64,000 nucleotides of DNA from Kytococcus sedentarius DSM 20547 (GTDB taxonomy: Bacteria > Actinomycetota > Actinomycetes > Actinomycetales > Dermatophilaceae): the NCBI RefSeq assembly GCF_000023925.1, contig NC_013169.1:372001-436000 (forward strand), given 5' to 3'. Below, piece by piece: positions 43,877-54,149 of the stretch (the first letter of the stretch is position 1; every line of letters begins with the position of its first letter). The notes below the pieces were generated by a model, which was given only the letters and a program-made list of their open reading frames with translations, searched no databases and had not been told where the DNA came from. The position numbers and the translations under genes were made by a program.

Positions 43877-45765
43877 GGCGCGTCCTGGCCACGGCCGGGC
43901 ACGTGGACCACGGCAAGTCCACCCTCGTCCGCGCCCTCACCGGCCGCGACCCCGACCGGCTCGCGCAGGAGAAGGAGCGCGGCCTCACCATCGAGCTCGG
44001 CTTCGCGTGGACCACGCTGCCAGATGGGGCCGAGGTGGCCTTCGTCGACGTGCCGGGGCACCGCCGGTTCATTGGGACCATGCTGTCGGGGCTGGGGCCG
44101 GCGCCCGCGGTGGTCTTCGTGGTGGCGGCCGACCAGGGCTGGCAGGCCCAGTCCTCCGAGCACCTCGCGGCCGTGCAGGCGCTGGGTCTCCGACGCCTGT
44201 TGCTGGTGGTCACCCGGGCGGACCTGGCGGACCCGGCCCCCACGCTCGCCGCCGCGCGCGAGCGGTTGGCCGCTGCCGGCATCGAGCCGCTGGGCGAGGT
44301 GGCCGTCTCGGCGGTGACGGGTCAGGGGATGGACGACCTGCGCGCCGCCCTCGACGGCCTGGTCGCGTCGCTGCCGGAGCCGGACGCCACCGCACCCGTG
44401 CGCCTGTGGGCCGACCGGGCGTTCACCGTCGGCGGCAGCGGCACCGTGGTGACCGGCACCCTCGGGGCGGGCACGCTGCGGGTCGGAGACGAGCTCGAGC
44501 TGCTGGACGAGCAGGGCCATCGCGCGTCGGTGCAAGTGCGCGGGCTGCACAGTCAGGACGTCGAGCGCGCGGAGGTGGGCCCCGTCTCGCGGGCGGCGGT
44601 GAACCTGCGACGGGTGCAGCGCGATGCGGTGGGGCGCGGGGCCGTGCTGCTCACCCCGGGTGCGTGGGAGGCGGCGCGGGTGGTGGACGTGACGCTCGGG
44701 CCGGCGGGGGATGGCGGTGCGACCACCGGGGCCGGTGTAGGGGCGGCCAGCGCGGGGGCACCCAGTGCGGGGGCAGCCGTTCCGCCGGAGCGAGTCACCC
44801 TGCACGTGGGCACCGCGGACCTCGAGGTGCACTGCCGCGCTCTGGGCGCCGGTCACGCCCGGCTGACGCTCCCGGTGGACCTGCCGTGGCGGGTGGGCGA
44901 CCGGGTGATCCTGCGTGATCCGGGCTCCCGCCACCTGTGGGCCGCGGTGGTGCTCGACGCCGACCCGTTGCCGCTGCGCCGTCGAGGGGCAGCCCGGGAG
45001 CGGGGCGAGGCCCTGACCGCGGCCGGCACCGATGGGGTGCGCCTGCGCCGCGTGCGTCTGGCCGGGCGCCGGGTGGAGCCCGCGGCGCGCCTCGAACGGC
45101 TGGGCCTGGGGGCCGCCTCGCCGGACCCCAGTGGCAGCACGGACCCGCCGGGTGGCCCCGCTGAGGGGTCGGAGCGCCGCATCGCTGATCTCGTGGTCGA
45201 CCCGGCGGCCTGGCAGTCCTGGCGTGACGCGCTGGCCGCCACCGTGCGCACCCACCACCAGGACCAACCGCTCAGCGCCGGGCTGACGCCAGCGGAGGCC
45301 GCCCACGCCATCGATCTGCCGTCCCAGCACGCCGCCACCCTGCTGCCCGCGCTGGCCGCCGCGGCCGGGCTCACCCTGCAGGACGGCCGCGTGCGCGATC
45401 TGCAGGCCGGCGGGTTGGGCCCCGCGGAGCCCGGCATCGCGCAGGTGGAGGCGTGGTTGCGGGAGGATCCCTTCGCCGCCCCCGAGGCGCGCGACCTGGA
45501 CGACCTCGGGGTGGGCGCGCGGGAGCTGGCCGCCGCCGTCCGGCTGGGGCGGGTGCTTCGCCTGCCCGGCGAGGTGGTGCTGCTGCCCGACGCCCCCGCA
45601 CGGGCGATGCGGGAGCTCGTCGGCCTGCCGCAGCCGTTCACCACCAGCCAGGCCCGGCAGGCGCTGGGCACCACGCGGCGGGTGGCAATCCCGCTGCTGG
45701 AGCACCTGGACGCCCGCGGCTGGACGCGCCGGGTGGACGCGCAGACGCGGGAGGTCGTGCGCTGA
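43873..45765 (+). CDS. selB: Selenocysteine-specific translation elongation factor
   Basis: A 630-residue SelB: GTPase domain with G1 GHVDHGKST at residues 8-16, a DVPGHRRFIGTML switch, and beta-barrel domains with TVGGSGTVVTGTL. The C-terminal winged helices (about 520-630, e.g. PFTTSQARQALGTTRRVAIPLLEHL) recognise SECIS RNA. It brings Sec-tRNA(Sec) to the UGA of the fdhA message. The start is the GTG overlapping the selA stop. An internal Ala/Gly-rich linker (about residues 275-300) is an insertion in the barrel region. Confidence 0.95.
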   Translation: MRRVLATAGHVDHGKSTLVRALTGRDPDRLAQEKERGLTIELGFAWTTLPDGAEVAFVDVPGHRRFIGTMLSGLGPAPAVVFVVAADQGWQAQSSEHLAAVQALGLRRLLLVVTRADLADPAPTLAAARERLAAAGIEPLGEVAVSAVTGQGMDDLRAALDGLVASLPEPDATAPVRLWADRAFTVGGSGTVVTGTLGAGTLRVGDELELLDEQGHRASVQVRGLHSQDVERAEVGPVSRAAVNLRRVQRDAVGRGAVLLTPGAWEAARVVDVTLGPAGDGGATTGAGVGAASAGAPSAGAAVPPERVTLHVGTADLEVHCRALGAGHARLTLPVDLPWRVGDRVILRDPGSRHLWAAVVLDADPLPLRRRGAARERGEALTAAGTDGVRLRRVRLAGRRVEPAARLERLGLGAASPDPSGSTDPPGGPAEGSERRIADLVVDPAAWQSWRDALAATVRTHHQDQPLSAGLTPAEAAHAIDLPSQHAATLLPALAAAAGLTLQDGRVRDLQAGGLGPAEPGIAQVEAWLREDPFAAPEARDLDDLGVGARELAAAVRLGRVLRLPGEVVLLPDAPARAMRELVGLPQPFTTSQARQALGTTRRVAIPLLEHLDARGWTRRVDAQTREVVR

Positions 45766-45772
45766 GGGCCGC

Positions 45773-46918
45773 TCAGCGGTCCGTCGAGCCCGGCTCCACG
45801 AGTCCCGCGATGAGGTCGGCGGCCTCCGCGACGCCGAACTCCAGCGTCGGCGCCGTCACCGTCAGCTCGCACCACGCCCAGCCCGGCACGTTGGCGGGCT
45901 GCCACACCATCGGCAGGCCGATGCGGTCGCGCTCCACCGCCTGCAGCGCCCGCTCGCTCACCGCATCGGCGTCGTCCGGCGCGTAGACGCGGAAGGCGAC
46001 GGCATGCGGCTCGGACGGCACGGTGCGCAGGCCGCGCTCGGCCAGTGCGCGCGCCCAGGCGACGGCGTACTCATGGCGCTGGGCCATCTGGGGCAGGTGC
46101 TCGTCCAGACCCCGCAGCGCGGCGGCGGCGTACGGCATCAGGGTGAACAGGGTGCCGCCCTGCCGGCGACGCCACACGCGGGCCTCGCGGCAGAGCTCCT
46201 CGGTGCCGGCGAGCGCGGCGCCGGCAAGCCCCGCCAGGCCCTTGTAGAACGAGACGTAGACCGAGTCGGCCAAGCCGGCGATCTCGGCCAGCGGGCGGTC
46301 GAACCAGGGCTGGCTCTCCCACAGCCGGGCACCGTCGAGGTGCAGGGCCACCCCGCGCTCGCGGCAGGCGGATGCCAGGCCGGTCAGCTCGTCCCAGGTG
46401 GGCAGCAGGTAGGAGCCGTCGCGCAGGGGGAGCTCGGCCAGGACCGCGCCCAAGCGGCCGGGGATGGCGGCCAGGTCCTCGGCGGTGGCGACCCGCGGGC
46501 CGGTGGTGAGGTGCTCCACCTCGAAGCCGTGCAGCCGGCGCGGGCCGTCCTCCTCGTGGACCAGCAGGTGAGAGAGGTTCGGCATCGCCACCCGGGAGGT
46601 GCCGGCCGCGTCGCAGTGCACGCGGAGCGCCACCTCCTGGGCCATCACGCCGCTGGGGAAGAAGACGGCGTCGTCGGTGCCGAGCAGCTCGGCCACCCGG
46701 CGCTCCAGCAGGGCGACCGTGCCGTGCTCCCCGTAGGAGTCCCACCCCGCGCTGCCCTCCTCCAGGGCGCCCGATGCGGTGAGCCCGTCCAGATGGTCGG
46801 CCAAGCTGCGGAGCTCCTGCGCAGGGGAGGGGCGCCCGCCGGTGAGGTGACGGGTGGCCGCGGCGGCGGCGGCACGGCGGCGGGCGGTGAGGTCCATCTC
46901 TGCGGGGTCGGTGGCCAT
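45773..46918 (-). CDS. Low-specificity threonine aldolase/beta-eliminating lyase
   Basis: A 381-residue fold-type I PLP enzyme: VFFPSGVMAQEVALRVHC, HLDGARLWES with the PLP-binding Asp, and SFYKGLAGLAGAALAG with the Schiff-base Lys. It resembles L-threonine aldolases (Thr to Gly plus acetaldehyde), but is a little longer than typical, and the HGFEVEHL segment differs. TAGGCT ends 7 nt upstream of the ATG, so it looks leaderless. It is convergent with selB (7 bp between stops) and divergent from hutU. Confidence 0.82.
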   Translation of the reverse strand: MATDPAEMDLTARRRAAAAAATRHLTGGRPSPAQELRSLADHLDGLTASGALEEGSAGWDSYGEHGTVALLERRVAELLGTDDAVFFPSGVMAQEVALRVHCDAAGTSRVAMPNLSHLLVHEEDGPRRLHGFEVEHLTTGPRVATAEDLAAIPGRLGAVLAELPLRDGSYLLPTWDELTGLASACRERGVALHLDGARLWESQPWFDRPLAEIAGLADSVYVSFYKGLAGLAGAALAGTEELCREARVWRRRQGGTLFTLMPYAAAALRGLDEHLPQMAQRHEYAVAWARALAERGLRTVPSEPHAVAFRVYAPDDADAVSERALQAVERDRIGLPMVWQPANVPGWAWCELTVTAPTLEFGVAEAADLIAGLVEPGSTDR

Positions 46919-46925
46919 GGTGTGG

Positions 46926-46931
46926 AGCCTA
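46926..46931 (-). promoter_or_regulatory. -10 element TAGGCT of the aldolase gene (leaderless)
   Basis: On the minus strand TAGGCT ends 7 nt before the ATG at 46918. The gap to hutU (46919-47115) holds no further gene; a GTCCAATGGCGACA stretch near 47047 may contain the hutU promoter. Confidence 0.4.
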
Positions 46932-47115
46932 CGGCGGGGACGGGCGAGTGCCCGCGTGCGCACCCCCGCACGCTCCCCGCCTGCACCCTGTCCCAGATCT
47001 GGGACGGCGGGGTCGTGCGCGCCGGTGACGACGCCCCGCATCCGCTGGTCCAATGGCGACATCGCACCCCGCGGCCGGCCCGCGGACCCCGAAGCACCCG
47101 ACCCAGGAGGACCCC

Positions 47116-48828
<1,713 letters not shown>

Positions 48829-48843
48829 GGGGCCCGTCCATGG

Positions 48844-48881
48844 AACACCCGAGATGCGCACCGGTGCGCATCTCGGGTGTT
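48844..48881. terminator. Perfect 38-bp palindromic terminator
   Basis: A 19-bp palindrome arm starting AACACCCGAGATGCGCACC pairs with its exact complement with no loop spacer, 15 nt after the hutU stop and followed by TTCC. It likely ends hutU transcription and, from the other strand, the unknown operon ending at 48903. Confidence 0.8.
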
Positions 48882-48902
48882 TCCGTCTGCTGGGTGGCTC
48901 GA

Positions 48903-49568
48903 TCAGGTGGTCGTTGGGCGCAGGAGGTCGGGGCAGCAGCCGGGGTCGGGCCAGTCTGCGAAGTCGACTCCCATGCGGTGGCGCCATGCTTCGGCCTGGT
49001 TGTCGCATTCCTCGGTGTCCCAGACGGGGTGGGGGTGGCGTCCGACCTCCTCGAGAAGGACGTCGATCCCGGCTGCGGTAAGGGCGTGGGCGACGCGTTG
49101 GGTAACGTACTTGTACCCCGTGTCGCCAGGGTGGTAGAAGTCGCTGCCGTCCCAGCCGTCGGGGGCGGGGTCGGTGCAGTAGGACTCGAGTGTCCACACG
49201 GCGGGGAGTTTCACGGTTCTCACGTGTTCGTCATGGAAGGTGTCGGAGTAGGTCGGTGAGGTTCCGGTGATCTCCAGTGCCCACCATGCTCCGGGTTTGA
49301 GGGCCTGCATCTTCTCCGAGGGCGGGGGAAGCTCGTGGAAGCGGACGCCGGTTGCTCCCAAGGCCTCGATGGTGTCCTTGAAGGAGTTGTGGACGACGGT
49401 GCCGATGATGTCCAGCGGGATGCCGAGTTCGTGCAGCCCGTTGGCGTTGGTCAGGTCCCCTTTGAGGGTCCGCCGGTCGGTGGTCTCCAGGTGGCCGTTG
49501 CGGTACACCAGCCCGTTGCCCATGTACTTGTCCTGCAGGAAGAAGTGCGGCTCGGTGCGGGTCCTCAT
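48903..49568 (-). CDS. Conserved-looking protein of unknown function (possible immunity-type protein)
   Basis: A 221-residue soluble protein that I do not recognise with certainty. It has no signal peptide or membrane segment. The motif ELGIPLDIIGTVVHNSFKDTIEALG and later FHELP are vaguely like DUF1629/Imm11-type immunity proteins, with a C-terminal part rich in Trp, Cys and Pro. Composition is less GC-rich and uses more AT-ending codons than neighbours. It ends an apparent three-gene run (48903-50896) with a 24-bp gap to the lipoprotein gene. Function inferred only. Confidence 0.6.
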   Translation of the reverse strand: MRTRTEPHFFLQDKYMGNGLVYRNGHLETTDRRTLKGDLTNANGLHELGIPLDIIGTVVHNSFKDTIEALGATGVRFHELPPPSEKMQALKPGAWWALEITGTSPTYSDTFHDEHVRTVKLPAVWTLESYCTDPAPDGWDGSDFYHPGDTGYKYVTQRVAHALTAAGIDVLLEEVGRHPHPVWDTEECDNQAEAWRHRMGVDFADWPDPGCCPDLLRPTTT

Positions 49569-49592
49569 CAGAAGTGAATCCTGTCGTTGTAC

Positions 49593-50174
49593 TCACTTTT
49601 TCGCGGGCGTGGCGAAAGTGATCCGGTCCTTCTTGCCCTGGAAGATCACCCCGGCGTCGGTGACCTTTACGCGGAAGGGTTCATCCAGCACTCGTATCAT
49701 CCAGTCGGGCTGGTTCGGTGGGGTGTCGCAGCCCATCGCTGAATCCGTTCGTCGATCGGGGTGAGGAACCCACTTTTCCACATCGCCCGTCAGGGGCGTC
49801 GTCCACAGCTGACAACCATCAGCGCTGGCGACCATCGAGTACCCGTCTTCTACGAGGCCCGGCGTGACGCTGACCTCCAGGGCGTCCTTGAGGTCGACGG
49901 TCTTTCCGTCGCCCGTCTTGCCCTCGATGCTGGTCAGGGTTCCGCAGAGATCCTGCCCCTCGGTGGCGGGCCAGCACGCATGCTCGGTCGACGTCGAGGA
50001 TTGCTGGCTGCTGGTAGAAGAAGGCGGCTGGCCGCTAGGGGAAGAGACTTCTGCCGAGTTGGATGGGCTCTTGTTGTTTCCCGTCCCCTCGTCGCCGCAG
50101 CCGGCAAGTAGGCCGCCCCCGATGAGCACCGCCATCAGTACGCTGGGGAGAGTGGATCGGCTCATTGTCTTCAC
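49593..50174 (-). CDS. Hypothetical lipoprotein
   Basis: A 193-residue lipoprotein: hydrophobic signal ending LLAGC, a Ser/Thr/Gln-rich tether (about 40 residues), then a small domain with two cysteine-containing motifs (HACWPATEGQDLCGTL and DGCQLWTTPL, then MGCDTPP). The GTG start at 50174 overlaps the upstream gene's stop, so it is translationally coupled. No known domain is recognised. Codon use is less GC-biased than in flanking genes. Confidence 0.7.
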   Translation of the reverse strand: MKTMSRSTLPSVLMAVLIGGGLLAGCGDEGTGNNKSPSNSAEVSSPSGQPPSSTSSQQSSTSTEHACWPATEGQDLCGTLTSIEGKTGDGKTVDLKDALEVSVTPGLVEDGYSMVASADGCQLWTTPLTGDVEKWVPHPDRRTDSAMGCDTPPNQPDWMIRVLDEPFRVKVTDAGVIFQGKKDRITFATPAKK

Positions 50175-50896
50175 GAGGTCACCAGGGTTGCATTGAAACT
50201 CCGACCGATGGTGTCGGCAGCACGTGACCTCGCCGGCGTAGCCCCCCCTTCAACGACCTTGACCTCGACTCCTACCGCCTCCCTCACGATGCGCTCGACG
50301 TCCTCGACGGACTGAGCGCCGTTCGCCCCAGCGAGAGATGCCAGGTCGCCGCGCTGCGCGGCGGGCGCAGGCTCGACAAATGACCCGATCAGCTCGACCG
50401 GGCCGTTGTCCACGCGCAGGGTGCTGACGGCCTCCAGGTCGAACCCGATGAGCGAGAGAGACTCGGTCTGGTCAAGGATCTCGCCGGAGATCTCTCGAAG
50501 GTCGTTGAGGCCATGAGTGCGTTGCTGAAAGTCCAACTCGATTGAGTGGCGAAGTGCTTCTTGGGTCAGCTCTTCGCGCACGGTTGTACTGTCAGCCCAG
50601 CGGTCGGCATCCCACAGGGCCGTGACCCGCGACTCATTCGCCCAGTTGATCTGTTCCATGTACCCCGCAGCGGCGAACTCAGGATGCTCAATGATCCAGG
50701 TCTTGAAGGTGGCGAGGCGGTGCTGTGCCTCGAGAGGGCCGGCCTCATCGGTCGAGTGCGGGGTGACGGTGGTCACCGTTGCGGGGGAATCGGCAACCCC
50801 GCCTGCTGGGAGGGTGGAGGCGGTGGGGGCTGCAGCCACCGCCAGGGCTGGGGCGCCCCACAGAAAAAACTTCTTGAAAAGCAAGAACGTGGACAT
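50171..50896 (-). CDS. Hypothetical secreted protein
   Basis: A 241-residue exported protein. The signal peptide starts MSTFLLFKKFFLWGAPALAVAAAPTAS; the mature part has WIIEHPEFAAAGYMEQINWANES, an alpha-helical-looking middle (EELTQEALRHSIELDFQQRT) and a C-terminal beta-rich region. I do not recognise the family. GGGGGA precedes the ATG at 50896; the upstream in-frame Met would add a non-hydrophobic lead. It is the first gene of the three-gene unit and likely meets the lipoprotein outside the cell; that is inference from co-transcription. Confidence 0.7.
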   Translation of the reverse strand: MSTFLLFKKFFLWGAPALAVAAAPTASTLPAGGVADSPATVTTVTPHSTDEAGPLEAQHRLATFKTWIIEHPEFAAAGYMEQINWANESRVTALWDADRWADSTTVREELTQEALRHSIELDFQQRTHGLNDLREISGEILDQTESLSLIGFDLEAVSTLRVDNGPVELIGSFVEPAPAAQRGDLASLAGANGAQSVEDVERIVREAVGVEVKVVEGGATPARSRAADTIGRSFNATLVTS

Positions 50897-51179
50897 GTGG
50901 TCCCCCTCATTCTCGGCCCGAAGGCGATGCCCCGCGAAAGTGCCGGTAGGGATAGTGTAGGGCAGGACCGGTCTGGTGGACCTCGTCAGATCGCGGGGGC
51001 CGTTCGCGGAGCCGTGGTGGGTGCTCAAGGCGTCCTTGGCCGCCGTTGGTGGTGACGAGCAGCCGCGCCTCAGCTGGCGCCCCGGTCAGAATCTTGGGTA
51101 GGGGCGGCGAGTCGCTTGAACGGCAGCGTCATTCAGTGCACGGTGTAGCCCGGATCACATCATCGGCAGGGGAGGGCAC

Positions 51180-54149
51180 GTGGCGGCGCGCAGCACCGGG
51201 GCAGTCGACCGCCTGAGCCAGCATCTCCGCGCCGCCGGCCTCACCGACGTCCGCGACGACCCGGGCACGCTGGGCACCCACTCCAGTGACGCCTCGCTCT
51301 ACCGGGTGCCGCCGCGCGTGGTGGTCATGCCCCACGATGCCGAGGAGGTCGCCCGGGCGCTACAGGTCGCCCGCGCCGAGGGCGTGCCGGTCACCTCCCG
51401 GGGGGCGGGCACCTCCATTGCCGGCAACGCCATCGGCCCCGGCATCGTGCTCGACTTCTCGCGCCACATGAACCAGGTCCTGGCCGTCGACCCGGAGGCC
51501 CGCACCGCCACCGTCCAGCCCGGCGTGGTCCAGGCGCGCCTGCAGGACGCCGCCCGCCCCCACGGCCTGCTCTTCGGCCCCGACCCCTCCACCTCCACCC
51601 GCTGCACCATCGGCGGCATGATCGGCAACAACGCGTGCGGCACCAAGAGCCTCGCGTACGGCCGCACCTCCGACAACACCCTGGCGGTGGCCGGATACCT
51701 GGCCGACGGCACCGAGCTGCGCACGGGCCCAAGGGCCGGCCACGCCCCCACCGAGGAGCTCCGCGACCGCCTGCGCCGCCTCGCCGCCAGGGACCTCGCC
51801 ACCCTCCGCACCGAATTCGCCCGCTTCGGACGCCAAGCTTCCGGGTACGCGCTGGAACACCTGCTGCCGGAGAACGGCACCGACGACGGCACCGACCTCG
51901 CCCGCCTCCTCGTGGGCTCCGAGGGAACCCTCGCCGTCCTCACGCAGGCCACCGTCCGCCTGGTGGGCAAGCCCGCCCACGCCCGCCTGGTGGTCCTCGG
52001 CTTCGCCACCCAGTACGACGCCGCCGATGCCGTGCCCGCCCTCCTGGAGCACGCCCCCACCGCCTGCGAGGGGCTGGACGCCCGGCTGGTGGATGTGCTG
52101 CGCGACCGCCGCGGCCCCGATGCCGTCCCTCCCCTGCCGCGCGGCGCCGCCTGGCTGTTCGTGGAGCTGTCCGGCGAGACCACCGCCGAGGTCCAGGCCG
52201 CCGCCGAGCGGCTGGTGCGCGCCGCCCCATCGGACCTGCAGGCCCTGGACGCCCGCGCCGTGCCCGACCCCGCCGAGGCCACCGCCTTGTGGCGCATCCG
52301 GTCCGACGGCGCCGGACTGGCCGGCCGCTCGGCCGCCAACGAGCCCGCCCACGCCGGGTGGGAGGACGCCGCGGTGCCCCCGGACCAGCTCGGTGGCTAC
52401 CTGCGCCGCTTCGACGCGCTGCTGGACCACCACGGCCTGACCGCCGCGCCGTACGGCCACTTCGGCGAGGGCTGCATGCACGTGCGCCTGGACCTGCCGC
52501 TCGAGGCCGCCGACGGCGTGGCACGCAGCCGGGCCTTCCTGGAGGACGCCGCCCGCCTGGTGGCCGAGTTCGGCGGCTCCATGTCCGGCGAGCACGGTGA
52601 CGGTCGCGCCCGCAGCGAGCTGCTGCCGTACATGTACTCCCCGGCGGCGCTGCGCCTGTTCCGGGCCGTGAAACACACCTTCGACCCCACCGGCCTGCTC
52701 AACCCCGGCGTGCTGGTGGACCCCGAGCCGTTGGACGCGAACCTCCGCATCACCGGGGTGCGCCACGACCTCCCCCTGCCGGCGTTCATGTACCCCGAGG
52801 ACGACGGCCGCTTCAGCCGCGCCGTGCACCGCTGCACCGGGGTGGGCAAGTGCGTGGCCGACGGGGTGCTCGACAAGACCCCCACGGTCATGTGCCCCTC
52901 CTACCTGGCCACCCGCGAGGAGACGCACTCCACCCGCGGCCGGGCGCGCCTGCTCCAGGAGGTGGTCAATGGCAACAGCCCGCTGGACTTCGACTCCCCG
53001 GAGGTGCACGAGAGCCTGGACCTGTGCCTCTCGTGCAAGGGGTGCGCCTCGGACTGCCCGACCGGGGTGGACATGGCCACCTACAAGTCCGAGGTGCTGC
53101 ACCAGACCTACCGCGGGCGGCTGCGCCCGATCACCCACTACTCGCTGGGCTGGTTGCCGCGTTGGGTGGCGCTCGCCTCGCGCGTGCCGGGTCTGGCCAA
53201 CCGGATGATGCGGCTCGCCCGGGTGGTCCCTGCGCTGGTGCGCGTGGCCGGCATCGACCCCCGCCGCGGGCTGCCGACCTTCGCCCCGCGGACCTTCCGG
53301 CGCGAGGTGGGGAGCGTGCCCCGCGATGCGGAGAGCGTGCCCCGCGGTGACGCGTCGCCGGGGGCGACCCCCGGCCGAGGGCGCGCCGGCAGCGGCGGCG
53401 GCGCTCCCGCATCGGGCCGGGTGGTGCTCTTCGTCGACACCTTCAGCAACGCGTTCACGCCCGAGGCGGCGCGGGCCACGGTGACCGTGCTGGAGGCGGC
53501 GGGGTACGGCGTGGAGCTGGTGCCGCGGCAATCCTGCTGCGGGCTGACGTGGATCACCACCGGGCAGCTCGACGCCGCCCGCCGCATGGTGGCCACGACC
53601 GTCGAGCAACTGCTGCCGTTCGCGCGGGCCGGGGTGCCGATCATCGGCATCGAGCCGTCCTGCACCGGCGTGCTGCGCAAGGACGCCCCCGAGCTGTTGG
53701 GCACCCCGGAGGCCGAGCTGGTGGCCGAGCACACGCTCACCCTGGCCGAGCTGCTGGCCCGCACCGACTGGACCCCGCCGGGCCTCGACGGCCTACGGGT
53801 GCTGGCGCAGCCGCACTGCCACCACCACGCGGTGATGGGCTGGGGCGCCGACCAGCGCCTGCTCGAGCGGGCCGGGGCGAAGGTGGAGGCGCTCGCCGGC
53901 TGCTGCGGTCTCGCGGGGAACTTCGGGGTGGAGCAGGGCCACTATGAGGTGTCCGTGGCCGTCGCCGAGCAGCACCTGCTGCCGGCCCTGCGGCGCGGCG
54001 AGCACGACGTGGTGCTCACCGACGGGTTCTCGTGCCGCCTGCAGGCCTCGGACCTGGGCGGGGCACAGGGCCAGCACCTGGCCGAGCTGCTGGCCTCCCG
54101 CATCGACCCGACCGACCGGACGACCACCCCCGACCAGGAGGACGCATGA
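51180..54149 (+). CDS. FAD-linked oxidase fused to Fe-S/CCG domains (YdiJ-like D-2-hydroxyglutarate dehydrogenase)
   Basis: A 989-residue flavoprotein. FAD_binding_4 domain (about 45-240) with PVTSRGAGTSIAGNAIG; FAD oxidase C-domain (about 260-520) with HFGEGCMHVRLD and GEHGDGRARSELL; a ferredoxin region with CLSCKGCASDCPTGVDM near residue 615; and a C-terminal CCG domain with SCCGLTW and GCCGLAGNFG. Total length and domain order match YdiJ, which oxidises D-2-hydroxyglutarate, more than single-domain D-lactate dehydrogenases. AGGGGAGG precedes the GTG at 51180. The stop overlaps the next gene by 4 bp. The HglS encoded at 60682-62061 would make its substrate. Confidence 0.87.
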   Translation: MAARSTGAVDRLSQHLRAAGLTDVRDDPGTLGTHSSDASLYRVPPRVVVMPHDAEEVARALQVARAEGVPVTSRGAGTSIAGNAIGPGIVLDFSRHMNQVLAVDPEARTATVQPGVVQARLQDAARPHGLLFGPDPSTSTRCTIGGMIGNNACGTKSLAYGRTSDNTLAVAGYLADGTELRTGPRAGHAPTEELRDRLRRLAARDLATLRTEFARFGRQASGYALEHLLPENGTDDGTDLARLLVGSEGTLAVLTQATVRLVGKPAHARLVVLGFATQYDAADAVPALLEHAPTACEGLDARLVDVLRDRRGPDAVPPLPRGAAWLFVELSGETTAEVQAAAERLVRAAPSDLQALDARAVPDPAEATALWRIRSDGAGLAGRSAANEPAHAGWEDAAVPPDQLGGYLRRFDALLDHHGLTAAPYGHFGEGCMHVRLDLPLEAADGVARSRAFLEDAARLVAEFGGSMSGEHGDGRARSELLPYMYSPAALRLFRAVKHTFDPTGLLNPGVLVDPEPLDANLRITGVRHDLPLPAFMYPEDDGRFSRAVHRCTGVGKCVADGVLDKTPTVMCPSYLATREETHSTRGRARLLQEVVNGNSPLDFDSPEVHESLDLCLSCKGCASDCPTGVDMATYKSEVLHQTYRGRLRPITHYSLGWLPRWVALASRVPGLANRMMRLARVVPALVRVAGIDPRRGLPTFAPRTFRREVGSVPRDAESVPRGDASPGATPGRGRAGSGGGAPASGRVVLFVDTFSNAFTPEAARATVTVLEAAGYGVELVPRQSCCGLTWITTGQLDAARRMVATTVEQLLPFARAGVPIIGIEPSCTGVLRKDAPELLGTPEAELVAEHTLTLAELLARTDWTPPGLDGLRVLAQPHCHHHAVMGWGADQRLLERAGAKVEALAGCCGLAGNFGVEQGHYEVSVAVAEQHLLPALRRGEHDVVLTDGFSCRLQASDLGGAQGQHLAELLASRIDPTDRTTTPDQEDA

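Noticed and set aside
48844-48881. Attachment site or transposon end
   Set aside because: The palindrome is directly after hutU, between convergent genes, and has no second copy nearby; terminator function is simpler.
51180-54149. D-lactate dehydrogenase for the lut system
   Set aside because: Possible, but the full FAD/oxidase-C/Fe-S/CCG layout and the neighbouring HglS fit YdiJ-type D-2-hydroxyglutarate dehydrogenase better; substrate still needs testing.
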